Below, piece by piece: positions 1 through 5,807 of a stretch of DNA of 12,126 nucleotides. Under the pieces are notes generated by a model. The model saw only the letters and a list, made by a program, of their open reading frames with translations, ran no database searches and was not told where the DNA came from. This DNA is from Candidatus Omnitrophota bacterium (GTDB lineage Bacteria; Omnitrophota; Gorgyraeia; Zapsychrales; Fredricksoniimonadaceae). Each line of letters starts with the position of its first letter. Position 1 is the first letter of the stretch. The DNA lies in contig JACQQW010000099.1 in the NCBI GenBank assembly GCA_016206745.1, forward strand, positions 1 through 12,126, given 5' to 3'. The translations under genes were made by a program, and so were the position numbers.

Positions 1-890
1 AGCTTGTCCGGGCCAAACAGCTTCTGTTTACGGATGTTTCCGACGCCTTTTATTTGCTCAAAAGCCATCAAGAAGATTTCAGCGCCCTGCAGGACATCGG
101 CAAAGCTTTACAGGAACGCATCACCGAGCTGAAAAGGCGCGAGTCTTTGGGGCGTTCACGGCCCAGTGAAGTGGCCAGCACCGAGGTGAAGCTGTATCAA
201 AATGAGGCGGAAATGGAATCCGTAAGCAGCCAGCGGGATGTGGCCCGTGAGTTGCTGGAATTCTTAATCGGCAAGCCGATTGTTTCCATCGCGGGGGGGG
301 ATATTGCCGACGGGTTTGGCCCCCGCGAGGACTACCTTGCCAAAGCGGATTTAAGGCCGGATGCGCAGGCGGCGAGGGAAGCATTGACCGTTGCCCAGAA
401 GAAAATCGCGATTGCCCGCGCGGGCTATTTCCCTGCCGTGGACATTGTTGGTAACAGTTATATCAAACGGGCACAGTCTTTTAGCAGTGGCAATTGGGAC
501 ATAAGTTTAAATATTACAGTGCCTATTTTTAACGGCACGCAAACAGCCGGGGCGGTCAAGGAAGCCAGGGCCTTGGCCCAAGAAGCGCGGTTGCGTTTAA
601 ACCAAACCCGGCGCCAGGCCGGACTAGATATAGAAAATGCCCACACTCGATTGAGTGCCTATCAAAAGCAAGGCGATGCCTATAAGAAAGCACTGTCCGC
701 GGCCCAAAAAAATTATGAGTTACAGATGGCGGATTACCGCAATAATTTGGTCAATAACCTGGATGTGCTGCAGGCCCTGGAAGACATGCAAGACGCGCGC
801 CGCAAGTACATTTCAATCAAGAACCAGGCCCAGCGGTTGTATTGGGCCCTTAAGGTAGCGACGGGAGACATCGACGATGACGCTTTCTGA
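1..890 (+). CDS. TolC-family outer-membrane efflux channel (5' end cut by window edge)
   Basis: This is the C-terminal part of an outer-membrane factor, the trimeric channel through which RND pumps discharge substrates across the outer membrane. The frame is open from base 3 with no stop, so the true start lies left of the window; codons before base 54 already read as sensible protein (TDVSDAFYLLKSHQ). About 296 residues are visible. They contain the long amphipathic, Ala/Gln/Glu-rich helices typical of the family, an internal repeat-like stretch (for example IAIARAGYFPAVDIVG, matching the conserved A-x-x-x-x-x-P-x-l region), a strand-rich segment (WDISLNITVPIFNG) and a final coiled helix ending ALEDMQDARRKYISIKNQ. 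The stop overlaps the start of the RND pump gene by 14 bases, which argues for one transcript and translational coupling. A run of eight G lies at 293-300. Family assignment is strong; substrate is unknown. Confidence 0.9.
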   Translation, partial: LVRAKQLLFTDVSDAFYLLKSHQEDFSALQDIGKALQERITELKRRESLGRSRPSEVASTEVKLYQNEAEMESVSSQRDVARELLEFLIGKPIVSIAGGDIADGFGPREDYLAKADLRPDAQAAREALTVAQKKIAIARAGYFPAVDIVGNSYIKRAQSFSSGNWDISLNITVPIFNGTQTAGAVKEARALAQEARLRLNQTRRQAGLDIENAHTRLSAYQKQGDAYKKALSAAQKNYELQMADYRNNLVNNLDVLQALEDMQDARRKYISIKNQAQRLYWALKVATGDIDDDAF

Positions 891-3800
891 TCTGTCCATT
901 AAACGCCCAGTCTTTGCCTGGATGTGCATGGCCGCCCTTATTGTCTTTGGGGCCATCGGGTTTAAAAGCATGGGGGTCAGCCAATTGCCGGACGTTGAAT
1001 TTCCGGTGGTGTCCGTCAATTTGACCTGGCCCGGGGCGGCGCCGGAAGTCATGGAAGCGGAGGTGGTGGACGTCATTGAGCAGGCGGTCATGTCCATTGC
1101 CGGGGTCCGGGACATTTCATCGTCGGTGACCAATGGCCAGGCCTCTATCACCATTGAGCTGCAAATAGACCGCAATGTGGATTTCGCACTCCAGGAGATC
1201 CAGACCAAAATTGCCCAGGCCCAGCGGCTTTTGCCCAAAGACATTGACCCGCCCATTGTCACCAAGTCCAATCCGGCCCAGCAGCCGATCACCTGGTTTG
1301 CCCTGCAGGGGCAACAGCCGGTACGGGAGCTGATGCAATATGTGCAGGACCATTTGAAGGACAAGTTTGCCACGGTCAGCGGCGTGGGGGACGTGGCGCT
1401 GGGCGGATTTGTGCCGCCTAATTTGCGGGTTTGGCTGGATGCGGATAAATTGGCCAGTTATGAGTTGACGGCCGATGACGTGATCAAGGCCATTGAGGAG
1501 CAGCATTCTGAATTGCCAGCAGGCCGCATTGAAACACCTGCCATTGAACAAAATGTCCGCGCCATGGGCGAGGCCAGGACCGTGGAAGAGTTTGGGAACA
1601 TTGCCGTCCCTAAAAGAAACGGGCAACCCATATATAAACCCATTTATCTTAAAGACGTGGCGGACATTGAAGACGGGCTGGACGATGTGCGCCGCATTTC
1701 CCGCAGCGACGGAAAGCCGGCCATCGGCCTGGGGATCCGCAAGCAAATCGGCTCCAATGAGGTGGAGGTCAGCAAAGGAGTCATCAAGAAATTCCAGGAA
1801 GTCCGCAAACAATTGCCCAAAGGCATGGAATTAAACCAGGTCATCAACCGCACCAAATTCATCGAAGATTCCATCCATGAACTGGTCTTTACGCTCCTGC
1901 TCTCCGCCCTGGTGACATCATTGGTATGCTGGATTTTCTTAGGTTCCTGGACAGCAACGCTAAACATTTTATTGGCCATCCCCACTTCTATTATAGGGAC
2001 ATTCATTGTCATTAATTTCCTGGGATTCACCTTGAACACTTTTACGGTCCTTGGCCTGTCATTGGCCATCGGCATTGTGGTGGATGATTCCATCATGGTC
2101 CTGGAAAATATCGTCCGCTACCGGGAACGCGGCAAAGGCCGGCTGGAGGCGGCCCAGGAAGGGGCGCGGCAAATTACGTTTGCCGCCCTGGCGGCCACCA
2201 TGGCCATCATCGCCATTTTTTTGCCCGTGGCGTTTATGTCCGGGATCGTGGGAAAGTTTTTCTATCAGTTCGGCATGACCATTTCCGTGGCGGTGGCTTT
2301 GTCGCTGCTGGAGGCCTTGATGCTGACGCCCATGCGCTGCGCGCAGTTTTTGCAGACCGGCGAGCGCCGCAGCAGGTTTGGCAAGGCCGTAGAAAATGTT
2401 TTTCACCGTCTGGCCGCTGGTTACCGCGGGGCGCTGCAATGGGCCTTGAGTCACAGGGCCTTGGTCATCTGGGGATCGTTGGTGTTTTTTGTCCTGTCGC
2501 TGGGATTTTCTAAATTTTTGCGCAAAGAATTCCTCCCTCCCCAGGACCAAAGCATGTTCGTCTGCAATGTGCGCACTCCGGTGGGCTCGTCTATCAATTA
2601 TACGAATGAGCGTTTTAAGGAAATAGAGAAATTCATTTTAAGCCGGCCGGAATTAAACCATTATTTTGCCGCGGTGGGCGGTTTTCAAGGCGGGCAGGCC
2701 AATGGCGGCAATATCTTTGTCACCTTTAAGCCGCCGCGACAGCGGCCTATTGTCGCGCCCAATAAACGTCCGCTGAACCAGGCGCAACTCATGGCCTTGT
2801 TCCGTAAAGAGCTCAACAAGATCCCGAATGTTAAAGTTTTTATCCAGGACTTGTCCCTCAGCGGGTTTTCCGCCAAACGCGGTTTTCCCATTGAAATGTC
2901 CATTCAGGGTCCGGATTGGGAAAAGCTTTGGCAATATGCCAAGGACATCCGGGACCGGATGTCCCAAACCAAACTGATGGTGGACGTGGACACCGATTAT
3001 TTGGAAGGGGCCTCGGAAATCGATGTGGTGCCGGACCGCATCAAAGCGGCCGAGCGCGGGGTCAGTATTCAAACCATTAATGAAACCATCAATGCTTTAA
3101 TCGGGGGCCGGCAAATCTCCAAATACACCCATAATGATAAACGCTATGACGTGAAAGTGCGGTTAAAACCGGCCCAGAGAACAAAGGCACAGGACATTAC
3201 TCAATTGCGGGTGTGGAACAACCGCGGGGAATTGGTATTGCTTAAAGATTTGGTCACCATCAAAGAAAAACCGACCGCCATGAACATCACCCGACGGGGG
3301 CGTGAACGGGCCATTACCGTTTTTGCCAATGTGGCCCCGGGCCAAAGTGAAGCGGATGTGGCGGCCCAGGCCAAGAACATTGCCAAGGCCGTCCTGCCCG
3401 ACGGGTACCAGGCGCTATTTACCGGCATCACCCAAGCTTCCCAGGAATCCAATAAGAGCCTGGTGTTTGTATTTATCCTGGGGATTTTTGTGGCATACAT
3501 GGTGCTGGCCTCCCAATTTAACAACTATGCGCATCCCCTGACGGTGTTGGTGGCCCTGCCGTTTAGCATTTCCGGCGCTTTGATCGCGCTGTGGGTGGGG
3601 GGGCAATCATTGAATTTATACAGCCTGATCGGCCTGATCCTGCTCATGGGGATTGTCAAAAAGAACTCCATTTTGCTGGTCGAATTCACCAATCAAATGC
3701 GCGAACAGGGCATGGCCGTGCGGGAAGCCCTGGTGGAAGCCTGCCCGGTGCGCCTGCGTCCCATTTTAATGACATCACTGGCCACCATCGCCGCGGCCAT

Positions 3801-3954
3801 CCCGCCGGCCTTGGCCATCGGCCCCGGCGCCGAAGTGCGCATTCCCATGTCCATTGCCGTCATCGGCGGCGTGATTGTGTCCACTTTTTTTACCCTGTTT
3901 GTCGTGCCCTGCGCCTACAGCCTGTTTGCCCGGATGGAGCGCAAGAAAATTTAG
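877..3954 (+). CDS. RND efflux pump inner-membrane subunit (HAE1/AcrB-like)
   Basis: The product is a proton-driven resistance-nodulation-division transporter of 1025 residues, the usual length for AcrB/MdtC-type pumps. It begins with the family N-terminus (LSIKRPVFAWM) and TM1 at about residues 11-29. Further membrane segments fall at about 335-470, 525-545 and 860-1015, with two large periplasmic porter regions between. The proton-relay residues are present: GIVVDD at 399-404 (D403, D404, equivalent to AcrB D407/D408) in TM4, and the lysine of GIVKKNSILLVEF (K929, equivalent to AcrB K940) in TM10. The ATG at 877 is preceded by GGGAG at 863-867 and lies inside the end of the TolC-family gene. 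The partner adaptor is not in view. Family knowledge suggests export of hydrophobic or amphipathic compounds; the actual substrate cannot be read from the sequence. No terminator is evident downstream. Confidence 0.95.
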   Translation: MTLSDLSIKRPVFAWMCMAALIVFGAIGFKSMGVSQLPDVEFPVVSVNLTWPGAAPEVMEAEVVDVIEQAVMSIAGVRDISSSVTNGQASITIELQIDRNVDFALQEIQTKIAQAQRLLPKDIDPPIVTKSNPAQQPITWFALQGQQPVRELMQYVQDHLKDKFATVSGVGDVALGGFVPPNLRVWLDADKLASYELTADDVIKAIEEQHSELPAGRIETPAIEQNVRAMGEARTVEEFGNIAVPKRNGQPIYKPIYLKDVADIEDGLDDVRRISRSDGKPAIGLGIRKQIGSNEVEVSKGVIKKFQEVRKQLPKGMELNQVINRTKFIEDSIHELVFTLLLSALVTSLVCWIFLGSWTATLNILLAIPTSIIGTFIVINFLGFTLNTFTVLGLSLAIGIVVDDSIMVLENIVRYRERGKGRLEAAQEGARQITFAALAATMAIIAIFLPVAFMSGIVGKFFYQFGMTISVAVALSLLEALMLTPMRCAQFLQTGERRSRFGKAVENVFHRLAAGYRGALQWALSHRALVIWGSLVFFVLSLGFSKFLRKEFLPPQDQSMFVCNVRTPVGSSINYTNERFKEIEKFILSRPELNHYFAAVGGFQGGQANGGNIFVTFKPPRQRPIVAPNKRPLNQAQLMALFRKELNKIPNVKVFIQDLSLSGFSAKRGFPIEMSIQGPDWEKLWQYAKDIRDRMSQTKLMVDVDTDYLEGASEIDVVPDRIKAAERGVSIQTINETINALIGGRQISKYTHNDKRYDVKVRLKPAQRTKAQDITQLRVWNNRGELVLLKDLVTIKEKPTAMNITRRGRERAITVFANVAPGQSEADVAAQAKNIAKAVLPDGYQALFTGITQASQESNKSLVFVFILGIFVAYMVLASQFNNYAHPLTVLVALPFSISGALIALWVGGQSLNLYSLIGLILLMGIVKKNSILLVEFTNQMREQGMAVREALVEACPVRLRPILMTSLATIAAAIPPALAIGPGAEVRIPMSIAVIGGVIVSTFFTLFVVPCAYSLFARMERKKI

Positions 3955-3980
3955 GCATCGTTCAATCCCATAATTCATTT

Positions 3981-4009
3981 TTGACAGCATCGTTTTTGTA
4001 TGCTATATT
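3981..4009 (+). promoter_or_regulatory. Extended -10 sigma70-type promoter of the toxin-antitoxin operon
   Basis: A consensus -35 box TTGACA (3981-3986) is followed after exactly 17 bases by TATATT (4004-4009), which carries an upstream TGC (4001-4003) making it an extended -10. The predicted transcript starts near 4016, about 43 bases before the antitoxin ATG. This is the strongest promoter-like sequence in the window. Confidence 0.8.
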
Positions 4010-4018
4010 TTGATAGCA
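4001..4018. promoter_or_regulatory. Candidate operator: inverted repeat over the -10 box
   Basis: TGCTA (4001-4005) and TAGCA (4014-4018) form an inverted repeat with an 8-base spacer that covers the -10 box and the likely start of transcription. A second short pair, GCAT (3987-3990) and ATGC (4000-4003), fills the -35/-10 spacer. The position fits autorepression by the ribbon-helix-helix-like antitoxin or the toxin-antitoxin complex, as is usual for such modules. The half-sites are short, so the operator call is an inference from position. Confidence 0.4.
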
Positions 4019-4047
4019 AGCGATAACATATCTTCGACAGCTTATTT

Positions 4048-4053
4048 AGGAGG
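4048..4053 (+). promoter_or_regulatory. Strong Shine-Dalgarno site of the antitoxin
   Basis: AGGAGG lies 5 bases before the ATG at 4059. It fixes the antitoxin start and is the best ribosome binding site in the window. The toxin that follows has no such site, which favours excess antitoxin over toxin. Confidence 0.8.
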
Positions 4054-4058
4054 AACAT

Positions 4059-4313
4059 ATGAGAATTATTTCAAAACAGGTGCTTCTGGGAGCCAGAGTT
4101 TCCAGCGGCCTCAAGCAGAAATTGTCGAAATACTGTGAGACCAAAGGTGTACGCATGAATTTCTTTGTGGCCCAGGCCATCGAAGAAAAGTTGGAGGAAA
4201 TGGCCCAGGACCAGTTGGACATCAAAATCGTCCAAAAGAGGTTAAAGTCCGCGCAATTTGTGACCCACAATGAACTGCAATCCTATTTGCATAATCGCGG
4301 CATCAAACAATGA
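4059..4313 (+). CDS. Antitoxin of a type II toxin-antitoxin pair, ribbon-helix-helix-like
   Basis: This 84-residue protein is encoded directly before a RelE/ParE-like toxin with a 4-base ATGA overlap, the classic antitoxin position. Its N-terminal half (VLLGARVSSGLKQKLSKYCE, then KGVRMNFFVAQAIEEKLEEM) reads as a short beta strand followed by two helices, in the manner of a CopG/MetJ ribbon-helix-helix DNA-binding dimer. The C-terminal part from about residue 50 is charged and helical and would be the toxin-binding segment. It probably neutralises the toxin and represses the promoter upstream. The RHH fold is judged by pattern only; no family name is certain. Confidence 0.8.
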   Translation: MRIISKQVLLGARVSSGLKQKLSKYCETKGVRMNFFVAQAIEEKLEEMAQDQLDIKIVQKRLKSAQFVTHNELQSYLHNRGIKQ

Positions 4314-4576
4314 CATTTGACTTTGAATATGAAAAGCGGTTTTTCAAGGATTTGGATAAGATTTCCAATGCTGACGTCGAACGTATTGTTTCCGCCGTCA
4401 AAAACCTCGCCCATGACCCAACGCCTAAAGATTGCAAGAAATTGAAAGCAGGGCTGGATATATTTAGAATCCGGCAGGGAGATTATCGGGTCATTTATGA
4501 AATTGACCATGCCAATAAGAAAGTGCGCATATTATGCGCTCGACACCGGAAAGACGCTTATAAAAACATTCCTTGA
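4310..4576 (+). CDS. RelE/ParE-superfamily toxin
   Basis: The 88-residue product has the full superfamily signature: an N-terminal helical hairpin, KKLKAGLDIFRIRQGDYRVI (residues 43-62), a YEID strand, then KVRILCARHRKDAYKN near the C-terminus. The basic and aromatic residues K44, K46, R53, R55, R60, R78, H79, R80 and Y84 sit where RelE-like ribosome-dependent mRNA endonucleases place catalytic and RNA-contacting residues. ParE-type gyrase inhibition cannot be excluded from sequence alone. The start overlaps the antitoxin stop (ATGA) and has no clear Shine-Dalgarno site, so translation is probably coupled to the antitoxin. A tRNA gene begins 21 bases after the stop. Length is normal and no lesion is visible. 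Confidence 0.88.
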   Translation: MTFDFEYEKRFFKDLDKISNADVERIVSAVKNLAHDPTPKDCKKLKAGLDIFRIRQGDYRVIYEIDHANKKVRILCARHRKDAYKNIP

Positions 4577-4597
4577 CCAAATGGGTTATATAAATAT

Positions 4598-4670
4598 GCT
4601 GGCGTAGCTCAGTTAGCAGAGCAGCTGTTTCGTAAACAGCAGGCCGGGGGTGCAATTCCTCTCGCCAGCT
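4598..4670 (+). tRNA. tRNA-Thr (anticodon CGT), with atypical bases at positions 18 and 55
   Basis: A complete 73-base cloverleaf can be drawn. The acceptor stem GCTGGCG (4598-4604) pairs with CGCCAGC (4663-4669). The D stem is GCTC/GAGC. The anticodon stem GCTGT/ACAGC encloses the loop TTCGTAA with anticodon CGT (4631-4633), reading the Thr codon ACG. The variable loop is AGGCC. The T stem GGGGG/CCTCT contains two G-T pairs. The T loop is TGCAATT in place of the usual TTCRANN, so position 55 is G, and the D loop AGTTAGCA has A at position 18. CCA is not encoded. No well-placed own promoter is visible, so it may be transcribed with the toxin-antitoxin genes. The gene is very likely real, though the loop bases raise the possibility of reduced function. 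Confidence 0.88.
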
Positions 4671-4678
4671 TTCTAGAA

Positions 4679-4686
4679 TTTTTTTT
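4679..4686 (+). terminator. T8 tract after the tRNA, weak candidate terminator
   Basis: Eight T residues follow the tRNA after the small palindrome TTCTAGAA (4671-4678). The hairpin is too short to be convincing by itself. The T tract could end the toxin-antitoxin/tRNA transcript, but the evidence is thin. Confidence 0.25.
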
Positions 4687-4696
4687 GCCGGCAGGC

Positions 4697-4724
4697 TTGT
4701 TTTTTGTCTCCCACGTGTTATACT
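4697..4724 (+). promoter_or_regulatory. Extended -10 promoter placed for a leaderless start at 4731
   Basis: TTGTTT (4697-4702) is a partial -35 match. After a 16-base spacer comes TATACT (4719-4724), preceded by TGT (4716-4718) as an extended -10. The box ends 6 bases before the ATG at 4731, so transcription would start at or within a base or two of the start codon. Confidence 0.6.
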
Positions 4725-4730
4725 TTCCCT

Positions 4731-5786
4731 ATGTGGTTGTGGATACTCCCTGTTTTATTTATTATCAACAGCATCCCTGTCCTGGCGAATTCTTCCCGTG
4801 AGGAACTCATTGCCCGGCAAATGGACTGTGTAGACCGGGCACGGGAAACTCAAAGCGTCGGATGGGAAGATGTTTGTTACATGGGCGCGCGCAATGAGCA
4901 CATGCAGGCGGTCAATGACCAGCTTGATGATATTGAAAAACCGCAAAGAGCGGCCAATGCCTCCTATAATAGTTTTGAAGAAATCCCCGAATTTACCAAA
5001 CAGAATTTAGACCCCCGGCACAAGCACACTATAGATGTCGGTGTGGAGCCGTATTATTATTACTACAAAGAACCGGACATTCCCATTAAAAATCGCGGTC
5101 CTATGCTGGGTTATTATGCCAAATATACTTATCGTCCCCCGGACGATAATATTTTAAACAATGTTGTTCTTAATACTTATGCGGTTGAAGGCCGGTTTGC
5201 CTCGTCCGATAAAATAAATTACAAAGGTTCCGGGGTGGATAAAGGCATAACCGATATTAATTATGAATTCAGGGGTTTAGTGGGCAAGGATTATTTGCTG
5301 GGAGACAAATCTTTAATAACCCCGTATTTTGGTTTTGGTTACCGGTACCTGTTGGACAAAGGCAATGGCCGCCTGACCTCCACCAATAATTATGGGTATG
5401 ACCGGCATTCCAACTATTATTATATCCCCCTTGGGTTTAATGCCGCAATCCCTAACGGCTTATGGACCAGCGCCATTAACCTTGAATACGATATTTTCAT
5501 CCAGGGCCTGCAGGTCAGCGATCTTAGCGCCAGTAAAATATTTAACCCGGGGGTTGATAATCCGAATATCCATAATGTTCAAACCGAGGGTTTTGGGGCC
5601 AGGGCTTCCTTAAAACTTATGTATGCGGCCCCGCGATTCAATTTTTATATTGAACCATTTATCCGGTATTGGAACATCGACGATTCACATACAACGCGGG
5701 CCACGGTCGACGGCTCGGCAGGCACCTTTCTTGAACCCCAAAATTTTACCTCCGAAATTGGTTCCAAATTCGGCCTGCAGTTTTAA
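4731..5786 (+). CDS. Probable exported outer-membrane beta-barrel protein
   Basis: I chose the ATG at 4731 because it begins a hydrophobic signal sequence (MWLWILPVLFIINSIPVLA, cleavage likely after A19) and sits 6 bases after a -10 box. An upstream TTG at 4704 would place the start inside the promoter. The mature part starts with a short helical region containing two cysteines (C33, C49) that could form a disulfide. Then comes a Tyr- and Gly-rich body of alternating polar and aromatic residues (EPYYYYYKE, LITPYFGFGYRYLL, RFNFYIEPFIRYW), as in transmembrane beta strands. It ends GSKFGLQF, with the C-terminal phenylalanine that the BAM machinery recognises. The signal peptide lacks a basic residue before its hydrophobic core, which is unusual. 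I recognise no specific family; role could be porin-like or structural. Confidence 0.75.
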   Translation: MWLWILPVLFIINSIPVLANSSREELIARQMDCVDRARETQSVGWEDVCYMGARNEHMQAVNDQLDDIEKPQRAANASYNSFEEIPEFTKQNLDPRHKHTIDVGVEPYYYYYKEPDIPIKNRGPMLGYYAKYTYRPPDDNILNNVVLNTYAVEGRFASSDKINYKGSGVDKGITDINYEFRGLVGKDYLLGDKSLITPYFGFGYRYLLDKGNGRLTSTNNYGYDRHSNYYYIPLGFNAAIPNGLWTSAINLEYDIFIQGLQVSDLSASKIFNPGVDNPNIHNVQTEGFGARASLKLMYAAPRFNFYIEPFIRYWNIDDSHTTRATVDGSAGTFLEPQNFTSEIGSKFGLQF

Positions 5787-5792
5787 TGCCCG

Positions 5793-5801
5793 TGATATAA
5801 T
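5793..5801 (+). promoter_or_regulatory. Consensus extended -10 (TGATATAAT) placed for a leaderless start at 5808
   Basis: The box TGATATAAT has a perfect -10 hexamer (5796-5801) with the TGn extension. No good -35 is seen at the right distance, which an extended -10 can tolerate. The hexamer ends 6 bases before the ATG at 5808, so the message would begin at or next to the A of the start codon. It lies just after the stop of the preceding gene at 5786. Confidence 0.6.
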
Positions 5802-5807
5802 GCGGCC

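Noticed and set aside
1117..1812. Long open frame opposite the RND pump gene (and other antisense frames there)
   Set aside because: It is low-complexity His/Leu/Gly-rich translation with no ribosome site, and is fully explained by codon bias of the strongly supported pump gene.
3955..3980. Terminator after the RND pump gene
   Set aside because: No GC-rich hairpin with T tract is present in the short gap before the toxin-antitoxin promoter.
4573..4594. TTGACC with TATAAA as a private tRNA promoter
   Set aside because: The spacer is only 10 bases, and a start from that -10 would fall inside the tRNA.
877..4670. Toxin-antitoxin pair as part of an integrated element bounded by the tRNA
   Set aside because: No integrase, no duplicated tRNA end and no direct repeat of the tRNA 3' end were found in the window.
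4704..4730. TTG at 4704 as start of the beta-barrel gene
   Set aside because: It would place the start codon upstream of a well-formed extended -10 box. The ATG at 4731 gives a complete signal peptide.
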